Assembly: GCF_042726155.1 (NCBI RefSeq)
Contig: NZ_JBHXHV010000001.1
Location: 1,364,001-1,428,000, forward strand
Direction of reading: 5' to 3'
Source: Leucobacter sp042726155
GTDB lineage: Bacteria; Actinomycetota; Actinomycetes; Actinomycetales; Microbacteriaceae
DNA length: 64,000 nt
Shown one piece after another: positions 47,139 to 55,788 of the stretch. Made by a program: the position numbers and the translations under genes. The notes below the pieces were generated by a model. The model made no database searches. It was not told where the DNA came from and saw only the letters and a program-made list of their open reading frames with translations. Positions within the stretch are counted from its first letter, which is position 1; every line of letters begins with the position of its first letter.

Positions 47139-48095
47139 CTACGCGTGGAGTGCTGCGTTGAGCTCGATGCCGGTGCCTTCACGGGGCAGTGCCTCGACGG
47201 CGCCGGTGCGCGAGTTGCGGCGGAACAGCAGCTTGGCGATGCCGGAGAGCTCGACAGCCTTTACCTCGACGGCGGTGCCCGGTGCCGCGGACGTGCCGTG
47301 CGGCAGCATGACCTTGGTGCCCGCCGTTACGTAGAGCCCGGCCTCCACGACGCTGTCGTCGCCGATGGAGATGCCGATGCCGGAGTTAGCCCCGAGCAGG
47401 GCTCGCTCGCCAACGGAGATTCGCTCCGTGCCACCTCCGGAGAGGGTGCCCATGATTGAGGCACCGCCGCCGATGTCGGAGCCGTTGCCGACGACCACAC
47501 CCTGCGAAATGCGGCCCTCGACCATCGAGGCGCCGAGCGTCCCCGCGTTGAAGTTCACGAAGCCCTCGTGCATCACGGTCGTGCCGGGTGCCAGGTGGGC
47601 GCCGAGACGCACGCGTGACGCGTCGGCGATCCGCACGCCGTTCGGCACGACGTAATCGGTCAGCCGAGGGAACTTGTCGACGCCGACGGCGGTGATCCCG
47701 GCCCGCTTCAGCTGCGGTAGACGGGCCGCGTACTGCTCGGGCAGCATCGGGCCGGCGCTCGTCCACGCGACGTTGGGGAGCTTGCCGAAGATGCCGTCGA
47801 GGTTGAGCTCATTCGGGCGCACGAGGCAGTGCGAGAGCAAATGCAGCCGCAGGTACGCGTCTTCGGTCGACTCGGGGCGGGCATCGAGGTCGATCTCGAC
47901 ATCTACAAAACGAATCTCAACCCCGCGCAGTTCATCGGAGCCGGTCAAGCCCGAGAGCTCAGAAGGAGCGATCCACGGATCGCGATCCTCGGGTCGCGTG
48001 CCGATTGCGGGAGCGGGGAACCAGGCGTCGAGCACGGTGCCGTCTGTAGCGATTGTGGAGATACCGGCGGCCCAGGCGGAGCGAGAAGCAGTCAT
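47139..48095 (-). CDS. dapD: Tetrahydrodipicolinate N-succinyltransferase
   Basis: A 318-residue DapD of the actinobacterial type, catalysing succinylation of tetrahydrodipicolinate with succinyl-CoA. The C-terminal two thirds is a left-handed beta-helix with hexapeptide turns (VRIADASRVRLGAHLAPGTTVMHEGFVNFNAGTLG as in the family, VEGRISQGVVVGNGSDIGGGASIMGTLSGGG). ATG 48095 is chosen because TACGAT lies 7 nt upstream, though an ATG three codons earlier exists. It is divergent from dapE. Confidence 0.94.
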   Translation of the reverse strand: MTASRSAWAAGISTIATDGTVLDAWFPAPAIGTRPEDRDPWIAPSELSGLTGSDELRGVEIRFVDVEIDLDARPESTEDAYLRLHLLSHCLVRPNELNLDGIFGKLPNVAWTSAGPMLPEQYAARLPQLKRAGITAVGVDKFPRLTDYVVPNGVRIADASRVRLGAHLAPGTTVMHEGFVNFNAGTLGASMVEGRISQGVVVGNGSDIGGGASIMGTLSGGGTERISVGERALLGANSGIGISIGDDSVVEAGLYVTAGTKVMLPHGTSAAPGTAVEVKAVELSGIAKLLFRRNSRTGAVEALPREGTGIELNAALHA

Positions 48096-48102
48096 ACGTT
48101 CC

Positions 48103-48108
48103 ATCGTA
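48103..48108 (-). promoter_or_regulatory. -10 box of dapD (leaderless)
   Basis: TACGAT on the minus strand ends 7 nt before ATG 48095. It also overlaps the alternative ATG at 48104, which makes that start unlikely. Confidence 0.5.
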
Positions 48109-48146
48109 TCGTCGGCGAGCGAGTGCTCGCGGGCCGCCGCAGGCAA

Positions 48147-48152
48147 TAGGCT
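48147..48152 (+). promoter_or_regulatory. -10 box of dapE (leaderless)
   Basis: TAGGCT ends 7 nt before the dapE GTG at 48160. With the dapD box it gives a compact divergent promoter pair in a 64-bp gap. Confidence 0.5.
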
Positions 48153-48159
48153 GGTTCGG

Positions 48160-49284
48160 GTGAGCAGCGATTTCCAGACGACGCCTGAAATTATCCTCGA
48201 CCCGCACGCGGGCCCGGTTGCGCTGACGCGGCAGCTCTGCGATATTCCGTCGGTCTCCGGCAATGAGCAGAGCATCGCAGATGCGGTGGCGGCGACGCTT
48301 CGCGCGCACGCCCCACACCTCACAGTCACCCGCGACGGCGACACACTCGTGGCGCGCACCGAGCTCGGCCGCGACCGTCGCGTTGCCATTGCCGGTCACC
48401 TGGATACGGTGCCCATCAATGCAAATCTTCCCGTACGTGACGAGACCGATGCTGCGACGGGTGAGGAGTACATCTGGGGCCGCGGCACCGTCGATATGAA
48501 GGCCGGTGTCGCAGTACAGCTCGCTCTCGCGGTCGAGCTCAATGCGCCAGCGGTCGACCTGACGTGGATCTGGTACGACAACGAAGAGGTTGCGTCAGAC
48601 CTGAGCGGCCTGGGCCGCGCGATGCGCAATCGGCCGGAACTGTTCGAGGCGGATTTCGCGATCCTCGGCGAACCGTCAAACGGCACCATAGAGGGCGGAT
48701 GCAACGGCACGCTGCGGGCGCGGGTGACGCTGCGCGGCAAGCGAGCCCACTCGGCGCGCAGTTGGATGGGAGTGAACGCGATCCATCGCGCCGGCGCACT
48801 ACTCGCGCAGCTTGCGGCGTACGAGCCGGAGCGCATCGTCGTCGACGGGCTCGAATACCGGGAGGGCCTGAATGCGGTGCGCATCGATGGCGGTGTCGCC
48901 GGGAATGTGATTCCGGATCACTGCTCGTTTGATGTGAACTACCGATTTGCGCCGAGTCGCAGTGGTGACGAGGCGGCAGCGTTCGTGCGCGAGTTTTTCG
49001 CCGAAGCCGACGAAGTGGAGATTGTCGACCTCGCGGCCGGCGCTCGGCCGGGCCTCGACGCCCCGCTCGCGCAGCGTTTCGTCGCCGCAGTGGGCCAGGA
49101 GCCGAAGGCGAAATTCGGGTGGACCGACGTCTCTCGGTTCTCGGCGCTCGGTATTCCCGCGGTCAACTTTGGCCCGGGCGACCCACTCTTGGCACACGCA
49201 GACGACGAGCGGGTGCCGGTTTCGCAAATCGAATCGTCGGCGGTTGCGCTTCGAGAGTGGCTATCGAGCGACATCTCGCGATGA
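48160..49284 (+). CDS. dapE: Succinyl-diaminopimelate desuccinylase
   Basis: A 374-residue M20 family metallo-enzyme that removes succinate from N-succinyl-LL-diaminopimelate. The di-zinc site motifs are IAGHLDTVP, GRGTVDMKAGVAV, WYDNEEVAS (catalytic Glu pair) and AILGEPSNG; the lid domain follows with RGKRAHSARSWMGVNAIHRAG and the last His in VNFGPGDPLLAHADDE. GTG 48160 is set by a -10 box 7 nt upstream; the longer frame into the dapD strand is rejected. Confidence 0.95.
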   Translation: MSSDFQTTPEIILDPHAGPVALTRQLCDIPSVSGNEQSIADAVAATLRAHAPHLTVTRDGDTLVARTELGRDRRVAIAGHLDTVPINANLPVRDETDAATGEEYIWGRGTVDMKAGVAVQLALAVELNAPAVDLTWIWYDNEEVASDLSGLGRAMRNRPELFEADFAILGEPSNGTIEGGCNGTLRARVTLRGKRAHSARSWMGVNAIHRAGALLAQLAAYEPERIVVDGLEYREGLNAVRIDGGVAGNVIPDHCSFDVNYRFAPSRSGDEAAAFVREFFAEADEVEIVDLAAGARPGLDAPLAQRFVAAVGQEPKAKFGWTDVSRFSALGIPAVNFGPGDPLLAHADDERVPVSQIESSAVALREWLSSDISR

Positions 49285-49371
49285 CAGCGGTCGCGTCGTG
49301 ACGCGCGGGTTCGCCTTGCCTGGGTGAATACCGATAAAATGATGAATACCATCAACCTGCAAGGAGGCGTC

Positions 49372-49542
49372 ATGGCTGCAATGAAACCGAGGACCGGGGA
49401 CGGACCCATGGAAGCGGTGCGGGAAAGCCGTTTGATCGTGGTTCGTGTACCGCTCGAGGGCGGCGGCCGTCTGGTGGTGTCCGTGAACGATCAGGAAGCG
49501 GCCGAGCTGCGCGACGTACTCGCGGGTGTGCTCGACGGCTAA
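49372..49542 (+). CDS. DUF3117 domain protein
   Basis: A 56-residue protein of the actinobacterial DUF3117 family: MAAMKPRTGDGPMEAV at the start, then IVVRVPLEGGGRLVVSVNDQEAAEL. AAGGAGG lies 4 nt before ATG 49372, so the upstream ATG at 49324 is rejected. A TAAAAT -10 box is at 49335-49340. The family is highly conserved among actinobacteria, with no known function. A strong hairpin follows. Confidence 0.92.
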   Translation: MAAMKPRTGDGPMEAVRESRLIVVRVPLEGGGRLVVSVNDQEAAELRDVLAGVLDG

Positions 49543-49583
49543 CTCATCGTTGCCGTCAAACTCGACGGCACACTGCTGTTTCT

Positions 49584-49617
49584 CATAACCCCCGCGGTCT
49601 CGGCCGCGGGGGTTATG
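49584..49617. terminator. Strong bidirectional hairpin
   Basis: A 14-bp perfect stem cataacccccgcgg/ccgcgggggttatg with a 6-nt loop lies between the convergent DUF3117 and O-methyltransferase genes. There is no long T-run on either side, but the stem strength and place fit a terminator for both strands. Confidence 0.75.
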
Positions 49618-49647
49618 GCGTTCGGGAGTGAACCGGCTGCTGCTGGC

Positions 49648-50280
49648 TTAACCGTCGAGACGAACGAGCGTCAACAGCCCATCACCTGCGGGCGAAAGAA
49701 TCGGCGCGATCGCGGGCGATTCAGAGACGAGCGCGAGCAAATCCCGCATCGCCTGGGTGTCTTCGTCGCGCGCCGCGGGATCGGGCACCCGCCCGTGCGC
49801 AAATGCGCCGGGAACGACGACGGATCCGCCGGGGCGCACGATGCCGAGAGCGTTTTCGAAGTGCTCGAGCAACTGCGCGGGGGCCGCGTCGATGAGCACG
49901 AGATCGTATGCCGACAGGTTCATGCGAGGCATGACGTGGCGCGCATCACCCTCGATCAGTCGCAGTCGTGACGCGGCAATGCCTGCGTCCGCGAAGACGC
50001 CCTTCGCTTCCCGCAGGTGTTCCGGTTCGATTTCAATCGATGTGAGTGTCGCCTCGTTCGCGTACCGCAGCAGCGAGAGACCGCTGACCCCGACGCCGGT
50101 GCCGATCTCGCAGATCGACTGCGCTCGCGCCAGCGCGGTGAGACCGGAAAGCTGTGCCCCGATGGATCGGCTGACCGGTTCGATGCCGAGTTCGAGCGAC
50201 AGCCGACGTGCGCGCACGAGTGCGTCGGTCTCGCCGGGGTACTGTTCGGCGTACTGCCAATTACGTTCGAGCTTGCTCAC
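49648..50280 (-). CDS. SAM-dependent O-methyltransferase
   Basis: A 210-residue class I methyltransferase of the catechol/caffeoyl-CoA O-methyltransferase type. The SAM motif is SICEIGTGVGVSGLSLL, acidic residues follow in LTSIEIEPEHLREAK, and LVLIDAAPAQLLEHFENAL matches the metal/substrate region. GTG 50280 is chosen because GGAGGA lies 5 nt before it and family sequence (SKLERNWQYAEQY) begins there; upstream ATGs lack such a site. It is divergent from tatB. Substrate unknown. Confidence 0.88.
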   Translation of the reverse strand: MSKLERNWQYAEQYPGETDALVRARRLSLELGIEPVSRSIGAQLSGLTALARAQSICEIGTGVGVSGLSLLRYANEATLTSIEIEPEHLREAKGVFADAGIAASRLRLIEGDARHVMPRMNLSAYDLVLIDAAPAQLLEHFENALGIVRPGGSVVVPGAFAHGRVPDPAARDEDTQAMRDLLALVSESPAIAPILSPAGDGLLTLVRLDG

Positions 50281-50461
50281 GATTTCCTCCGGTGGTGCTC
50301 CGCTCCCGAGCGTCGTGATGCACCGCAGAGACGGGCTATCGGAGCGATCCTGCTCCATAGCGTAGGGCCGTGGGCTGGCGAGGGTCGTTGCACACGCGGG
50401 GCAATGGAAAAGCAACGGCGTTGCGGCCCGGGCATTCAGGTCGGACGCTGACGCTGAGCGG

Positions 50462-50467
50462 TACGAT
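50462..50467 (+). promoter_or_regulatory. -10 box of tatB (leaderless)
   Basis: TACGAT ends 7 nt before ATG 50475. The rest of the 194-bp gap between the O-methyltransferase start and tatB (50281-50474) shows no further feature. Confidence 0.5.
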
Positions 50468-50474
50468 TATCGGA

Positions 50475-50849
50475 ATGGGCCTGACAATTGACAAGATTCT
50501 GGTGATCCTCGTGATCGCCATGTTTGTGCTGGGTCCGCAGCGTCTTCCCGGCTACGCGAAGAAGCTCGGTGAGCTTGTTCGAAACGTCAAGCGCATGGCT
50601 GACGGCGCCAAAGACCGGTTGCGCGATGAGATGGGGCCGGAGTTCGACGATGTCGACTGGCGCCAGCTTGATCCGCGGCAGTATGACCCGCGCCGCATCA
50701 TCAGGGACGCCCTGCTTGAAGACGAGCGAGACGCCCGCTCAGATTCTCGACAATCTGAAATGGCGGATGCCGAGGCGCGGCGTAGAATCACTCCACAGGC
50801 AGAGCGCGGCGCTGGCGGCGCGCTGATGTTCGACGAGGAAGCGACCTGA
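50475..50849 (+). CDS. tatB: Sec-independent protein translocase TatB-like
   Basis: A 124-residue TatA/B family protein. The N-terminal helix LTIDKILVILVIAMFVLGPQRLPGYAKKL contains the conserved Phe-Gly-Pro-like hinge (VLGPQRLP), followed by an amphipathic helix (LGELVRNVKRMADGAKDRLRDEM) and a polar tail. The longer tail and the actinobacterial context beside mrp and an O-methyltransferase favour TatB over TatA. It would receive Tat substrates such as the DyP peroxidase encoded at 13 kb. tatA and tatC are not in this window. Confidence 0.85.
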   Translation: MGLTIDKILVILVIAMFVLGPQRLPGYAKKLGELVRNVKRMADGAKDRLRDEMGPEFDDVDWRQLDPRQYDPRRIIRDALLEDERDARSDSRQSEMADAEARRRITPQAERGAGGALMFDEEAT

Positions 50850-50865
50850 TGGACGGGAACATCGA

Positions 50866-52683
50866 GTGACCGCGAACGAGATCGACCGCAACGAAGCGGC
50901 CAAACAGATCTCATTCGAACAGCGTCAGATGCACGAGCGTCTTACGAATCCGCAGCACGTCTTCGACGACATCATGATTGCGCTCAACGAGTACTCCATT
51001 GTCGTTATCACTGACACGAGTGGTCGTATCACCTACGTGAACGATCGATTCTGCGAGCTGTCGCAGTACTCGCGGAGTGAGCTGCTCGGGCGCACGCACC
51101 GCGTCGTAAACTCGGGCCACCACCCGCCTGAGTTTTTCGCCGAACTGTGGGAGACGATCACGGCGGGTCGCGTGTGGCATGACGAGATCTGCAATCTCGC
51201 GAAAGACGGCTCGGAGTACTGGGTGAACACGACAATCGTGCCGCTCATTGGTCGAGACGGTCAGCCGACCAACTTCGTCGCGCTGCGCACCGAGGAGACA
51301 CAGCGGCATACCGCAGAATCGGCCGTGCGGAGGCTCGCCTATGTTGACCAGGCGACGGGGCTCGACAATCGTGCGGCCATGATGCTTGCCATCGAGCAGG
51401 ACACCTGCGGCGAACTCACGGAGCCCGGCTTTTCGGCCTTCATTACCGTGAGCGTCGACCAACTCTCCGCAGTCAATGACGCGTTCGGATTTGAAGCCGG
51501 AGACCGCCTGCTGAGCGATGCCGCACAGCGGCTGAGTAGTCTGCCCGACGCCAATACGCGCATCGGACGAATCGGATCCAACACCTTCGGAATTCTGCTC
51601 GCACGGCTCGGAGCGGACCTGTGTGATGCGCAGCGGGCCGTGCACACGATGATCGGTCGCGTCTTCGACTTGCTGGTCGATTCAATTGAACTCGAATCCG
51701 GCATCGTCATTGGGGCTGGGGCGAGCGTGGGGCACGTGCTGTGGGCGTCAGAGGATGCTGACATCAGCGCGTGGCTCGATTCCTCCTCCTTTATCGTTTC
51801 TGGTGATCCTAACGAGGTCGTGAAGTGCTCCGAGATCGCTCGGAAACGAGCGCGCAAGCTCAGCGGTCAGCGCCGCGCGCAGCGATTCGAGCAGCGCATG
51901 CTCGACGCGGTACACGAGCGGATGCTGCTGGTTTCTGAGCTGCGAACGGGAATCGAACGCGGAGAGCTACGGCTGTTTGCACAACCGATTGTCGACCGGA
52001 ATCGGCGCGTCATCGGCAAAGAGGGCTTGATCCGATGGCACAACGGGATCCGCGGGCTAATGACGCCCGACCAGTTCATACCGCTCGCGGAACAAACCGG
52101 CATGATCGTTGAAATCGGGGAGTGGGTGCTCGATCAGGCGTGCCGCGTGCTGGCGGCCTGGGCAGCGGGTAGTACGACGCGTGACCTGACCTTTGCGGTG
52201 AATCTCAGCGAACGGCAGCTGCAGGGGAGTGACTTTGTGGATCGCGTGCGCGGCGTGATCGCGCGCCACCGGATTGCGCCTGGTCGTCTGAAGGTCGAGC
52301 TCACTGAGAGCGTGCTGCACCGTGACCTCGATCGGACAATCGGATTGCTCGATGAACTGCGCGACGAAGGGGTGCGATCGTCGCTTGACGACTTTGGTAC
52401 CGGGTACTCCTCGCTGAGCTACCTGCGACGGCTGCCAGTGCAGGAGCTGAAAATCGATCGCTCATTCGTATCCACCGTTGTCGAAGACGAGCAGACCGCG
52501 GCGATCGTGCACTCGGTGGTGCAGCTCGGACGTATCCTCGGGCTGCAGGTCGTGAGCGAGGGAGTTGAAACCGAGGCGCAGTTCGAGAAGTTGCGCGCGC
52601 TCGGCGTCGATGCCTTCCAGGGATTCCTGTTCGGTCGGCCCGAGCCGATTGAAGCAATCGCCGGAGTCGCTAGCGCGGGCTGA
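50866..52683 (+). CDS. PAS-GGDEF-EAL protein, probable c-di-GMP phosphodiesterase
   Basis: A 605-residue soluble protein. The PAS domain spans about 40-145 (VITDTSGRITYVNDRFCELSQYS). The GGDEF domain at about 155-320 is degenerate: its signature position reads GSNTF (237-241), so diguanylate cyclase activity is unlikely. The EAL domain at about 355-600 keeps its key residues: EGL at 386-388, AVNLSERQL, ELTESVL, SLDDFGTGYSSLSYL, ELKIDRSFV, SEGVETEAQ and DAFQGFLFGRP. GTG 50866 lies 16 bp after tatB. Its 3' end overlaps mrp tail to tail by 14 bp. Confidence 0.92.
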   Translation: MTANEIDRNEAAKQISFEQRQMHERLTNPQHVFDDIMIALNEYSIVVITDTSGRITYVNDRFCELSQYSRSELLGRTHRVVNSGHHPPEFFAELWETITAGRVWHDEICNLAKDGSEYWVNTTIVPLIGRDGQPTNFVALRTEETQRHTAESAVRRLAYVDQATGLDNRAAMMLAIEQDTCGELTEPGFSAFITVSVDQLSAVNDAFGFEAGDRLLSDAAQRLSSLPDANTRIGRIGSNTFGILLARLGADLCDAQRAVHTMIGRVFDLLVDSIELESGIVIGAGASVGHVLWASEDADISAWLDSSSFIVSGDPNEVVKCSEIARKRARKLSGQRRAQRFEQRMLDAVHERMLLVSELRTGIERGELRLFAQPIVDRNRRVIGKEGLIRWHNGIRGLMTPDQFIPLAEQTGMIVEIGEWVLDQACRVLAAWAAGSTTRDLTFAVNLSERQLQGSDFVDRVRGVIARHRIAPGRLKVELTESVLHRDLDRTIGLLDELRDEGVRSSLDDFGTGYSSLSYLRRLPVQELKIDRSFVSTVVEDEQTAAIVHSVVQLGRILGLQVVSEGVETEAQFEKLRALGVDAFQGFLFGRPEPIEAIAGVASAG

Positions 52684-53842
52684 TTCCGAGCGGTCTGCCC
52701 GCGAGTCCGCGACCGGTCGACACGATGCGCTCTGCGATGCGCAACACCTCGGCCGCGGCCGGGTCAGTCGCATCGGTGAGTACCGTCGGTGTGCCGACGT
52801 CGCCGCCCTCGCGAAACGCGGGGCTGAGAGGCACGCTGCCGAGCAGCGGTACGTCACCGTGCTCCGCGTCGCTCAATCGTTCAGCAACGAGAGCGCCGCC
52901 TCCGGTGCCGAATATATCAAGCACCGTACCATCGGGCTGGGCGAGCCCGGCCATGTTCTCGACGACGCCGAGCACCTTTTGGCCTGTCTGACGAGCGACG
53001 ATGGCACTGCGCACCGCGACGTCGGCCGCGGCCTCCTGCGGGGTGGTCACGACAAGGACCTCCGCCTGGGGCAGCAGCTGACCGATGCTAATCGCGATAT
53101 CGCCGGTTCCCGGGGGCAGGTCGAGCAGCAGCACATCGACATCACCAAACCACACGTCGCGCAAGAACTGTTCAATCGTGCGGTGCAGCATGGGGCCACG
53201 CCACGACACCGCCGTGGTCCGGGGGTCGGCGTCTCCGAGAAACATGCCGATAGACACGACCTTGACGCCGTGAGCGACGGGAGGCAGGATCATGTCGCCC
53301 ACCCGGGTCGGTTGTTCGGTGCGGCCGTCGCGGCTGAGCCCGAGTAAGCCAGGAATCGAAAAGCCGAACACGTCCGCATCAACGAGGCCGACCGAGAGGC
53401 CGCGCTGTGCGAGCGCGACTGCGAGCCCAGCGGTGAGTGACGACTTGCCGACGCCGCCCTTGCCGCTCGTGACGGCGACCACGCGAGTCAGGGAGTCGGG
53501 TCCGAACTGCTGAGGACGTGATCCGCGGTCGCCCCTGACCCGCTCAATAAAGGCCTGCCGTTCGCTCGGCGACATGACCCCGACGACGACCTCTGCGCTC
53601 GCGATGCCGGGAGCGGCCGCCGTCGCCGCACGCACGTCTGATTCGATGCGGCGGGCGGCGGGGCATCCCGCTATTGTGAGCAGGATCGACACTTCGGCGT
53701 GCCCTGAGTCGTCGACCGTGACTTCTTGCACCATGCCGAGTTCGGTGATCGGGCGCAGGATCTCGGGGTCCGTGACAGTCGTCAGCGCCGCCCAGACGTC
53801 GCGCTCCGCTCCCGTGGCTTCAGCTGGGACGCCCGCCGTCAT
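52670..53842 (-). CDS. mrp: Mrp/NBP35 family Fe-S carrier ATPase
   Basis: A 390-residue protein: an N-terminal DUF59/MIP18 domain with LTIAGCPAARRI, then a P-loop domain with the deviant Walker A VTSGKGGVGKSSLTAGLAVALAQ, GLVDADVFGFSIPGLLG and LLLDLPPGTGD. The CxxC cluster-bridging motif of ApbC is absent; its place reads ENMAGLAQPDGTVLDIFGTGGG, as is usual in actinobacteria. It likely helps assemble or deliver Fe-S clusters. Its ATG overlaps the DUF1003 gene by 4 bp. Confidence 0.92.
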   Translation of the reverse strand: MTAGVPAEATGAERDVWAALTTVTDPEILRPITELGMVQEVTVDDSGHAEVSILLTIAGCPAARRIESDVRAATAAAPGIASAEVVVGVMSPSERQAFIERVRGDRGSRPQQFGPDSLTRVVAVTSGKGGVGKSSLTAGLAVALAQRGLSVGLVDADVFGFSIPGLLGLSRDGRTEQPTRVGDMILPPVAHGVKVVSIGMFLGDADPRTTAVSWRGPMLHRTIEQFLRDVWFGDVDVLLLDLPPGTGDIAISIGQLLPQAEVLVVTTPQEAAADVAVRSAIVARQTGQKVLGVVENMAGLAQPDGTVLDIFGTGGGALVAERLSDAEHGDVPLLGSVPLSPAFREGGDVGTPTVLTDATDPAAAEVLRIAERIVSTGRGLAGRPLGISPR

Positions 53843-54402
53843 CGTCGCGGCTCGGCGTCATCGCTCGAGTGTGTTGCGGGCTCGGGGTCGGCATTGGTTT
53901 CGTCTTCTGCGGCGAGTTCGGCGAGCAGAGCCTTGAGCTCGGCACGCACGAAGTCGCGATCCGGAAGCTCTTTCATTGCGAGCCGCAGGGCCACCACCTC
54001 ACGAGCGAGAAACTCGGTGTCGGCGAGGTTGCGCTCGGCGCGCTGCCGATCCTGCTCGATCTGCACGCGGTCGCGGTCGTCCTGCCGATTCTGAGCGAGC
54101 AGCAGCAGCGGTGCTGCGTACGAGGCCTGCAGCGAGAGGATGAGCGTGAGGGCCGTGAAGCCGAGAGCGGCGGAGTCGAATCGGAACGTTTGCGGACCGT
54201 AGGTGTTCCATGCGAGCCAGGCGATACACACGACTGTGAGCGCGAATAGGAACCACGGCGTGCCCATGCCGCGCGCAATGCTCTCGGTCCAGCGGCCGAA
54301 CCGCTCGCTATTGCCGGAGCGTTCGTCGCTCTTGCGCGGTGCGCCCAGCCCACCCGTCGCGCGTGGCGCATCGAGACCATTGCCCCGCTTGAACGGGCTC
54401 AT
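53839..54402 (-). CDS. DUF1003 membrane protein
   Basis: A 187-residue protein with two membrane helices, GTPWFLFALTVVCIAWLAWN and the following ALGFTALTLILSLQASYAAPLLLLAQNRQDDRDR, the DUF1003 hallmark. A long charged coiled-coil-like tail follows (IEQDRQRAERNLADTEFLAREV). It lies between the MgtE-like and mrp genes with 4-bp overlaps on both sides, an arrangement conserved in actinobacteria. Function unknown. Confidence 0.9.
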   Translation of the reverse strand: MSPFKRGNGLDAPRATGGLGAPRKSDERSGNSERFGRWTESIARGMGTPWFLFALTVVCIAWLAWNTYGPQTFRFDSAALGFTALTLILSLQASYAAPLLLLAQNRQDDRDRVQIEQDRQRAERNLADTEFLAREVVALRLAMKELPDRDFVRAELKALLAELAAEDETNADPEPATHSSDDAEPRR

Positions 54403-55688
54403 CGCTGCGCTCGCGATTCAGCGTCAGCGGCGGCCTCGTCTTCGTCGTCGGCGTGGCGCCAATCATCGGGGAGGAGGTGATCGAGCACATCATCGACGGT
54501 GACGACGCCGACGAGGCGGTCTTGATCGTCGATGACGGGCAGCGCGACCAGGTTATAGCTCGCGAGACGGCGCGAGACCTCGGCCGCGCTTGCGTGCACC
54601 GTCACCGGTTCGATCTCGGTGTCGAGCAGTGATCCCATGCGCTCGTGGGGCGGGAAGCGCAGCATGCGCTGGAAGTGCGCGAAGCCGATGTACTCACCGG
54701 TTGGAGTTTCATACGGCGGGTGCGTGACGTACACGGCGGAGGCCATCGCGGGGGAGATCTCGGCGCGACGGATCATGGCGAGACCCTCCGCGACGCTCGA
54801 CTCAGCGGCGAGCACGATCGGTGCCGGGCTCATCAGGCCGCCGGCGGTGTCAGCGTCGTACTCGAGTAGACGGCGCACATCCTCTGCTTCCTCCGGCTCC
54901 ATGAGGTCGAGCAGCTCGGCGCCCTGCGCGGCGGGCAGCGCCGCGATGAGGTCGGCGGCATCGTCGGCTTCCATGCGGTCGAGCACGTCGGCGGTGCGGT
55001 CGGCGGGAAGCTGAGCGAGCAACGCGAGCTGATCCTGCTCACTCATCTCTTCGAGCGCGTCGGCGACACGCTCATCGGGCAGCTCTTCGATGACCTCGAT
55101 CATGCGGGGCTGGGGGAGTTCGAGGAGCGCCTCGGCGAGGTCGGCGGGCTTCAGGTCGACGAGCGTCTGTATGAGAAGCTCAGCGGAGCGCTTGCCCTCT
55201 GTGTCGCTCGGAAGCTGGAGTTCGGGCCAGGGCACGATGCGGGCATCGCCGCGGCTGAATGGTGCCGCGGGCTTGGGGAGGCGCACGAACACCTCTGACA
55301 CGAGCCACTCGCCCGTGCGGCTGCGCTCGATCGCGGCGTCTTCAATGCGCGCTGTCGGCGCCGGATCACCCGGCGCCTTCGGTGCGAGCCGCACGTCGCG
55401 GCCGATGAGCTCGGCGATCATGCGGGTTTCGCCGCCGCGCTGCTCGAATCGACGCACATTGATGAGTCCGGTCGTGATGACCTGGCCCGACCCGATCGAG
55501 GTGACGCGGCCGATCGGCACAAACACGCGGCGTTTGCCCGGGATCTCGACGATCAGCCCGACCACGCGCGGGGCACTCGTGGCGCGGAACACGACCAGTA
55601 CGTCGCGCACTTTGCCGATGCGATCACCAGCGGGATCGAACACGCCGCGACCGGCGAGTCGACCAACGAAGACCCTCGAAGTACTCAC
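54399..55688 (-). CDS. Soluble PRC-barrel / MgtE-N / CBS protein
   Basis: A 429-residue cytoplasmic protein. A PRC-barrel-like N-terminus (VFVGRLAGRGVFDPAGDRIGKVRDVLV) is followed by an MgtE_N domain of stacked helices (LKPADLAEALLELPQPRMIEVIEELPDERVADALEEM...) and two CBS motifs ending VALPVIDDQDRLVGVVTVDDVLDHLL. The MgtE membrane channel domain is absent, so it may act as a Mg2+ or nucleotide sensor rather than a transporter. GTG 55688 is chosen since TACCGT lies 7 nt upstream; GTG 55712 is possible. Confidence 0.88.
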   Translation of the reverse strand: MSTSRVFVGRLAGRGVFDPAGDRIGKVRDVLVVFRATSAPRVVGLIVEIPGKRRVFVPIGRVTSIGSGQVITTGLINVRRFEQRGGETRMIAELIGRDVRLAPKAPGDPAPTARIEDAAIERSRTGEWLVSEVFVRLPKPAAPFSRGDARIVPWPELQLPSDTEGKRSAELLIQTLVDLKPADLAEALLELPQPRMIEVIEELPDERVADALEEMSEQDQLALLAQLPADRTADVLDRMEADDAADLIAALPAAQGAELLDLMEPEEAEDVRRLLEYDADTAGGLMSPAPIVLAAESSVAEGLAMIRRAEISPAMASAVYVTHPPYETPTGEYIGFAHFQRMLRFPPHERMGSLLDTEIEPVTVHASAAEVSRRLASYNLVALPVIDDQDRLVGVVTVDDVLDHLLPDDWRHADDEDEAAADAESRAQR

Positions 55689-55695
55689 ACCCACT

Positions 55696-55701
55696 ACGGT
55701 A
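55696..55701 (-). promoter_or_regulatory. -10 box of the MgtE-N/CBS operon (leaderless)
   Basis: TACCGT on the minus strand ends 7 nt before GTG 55688. Confidence 0.4.
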
Positions 55702-55788
55702 CCGCTCGCCACCTACGCTCGGAGCTGAATCTTGGGGGATTCCGCGAGACTCGCCCGCTTGCGGAGCCTTCGATGGGAGGATGGGAGC

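Noticed and set aside
51500..51620. Active diguanylate cyclase
   Set aside because: The signature position reads GSNTF rather than GGDEF or GGEEF, so synthesis of c-di-GMP is not expected.
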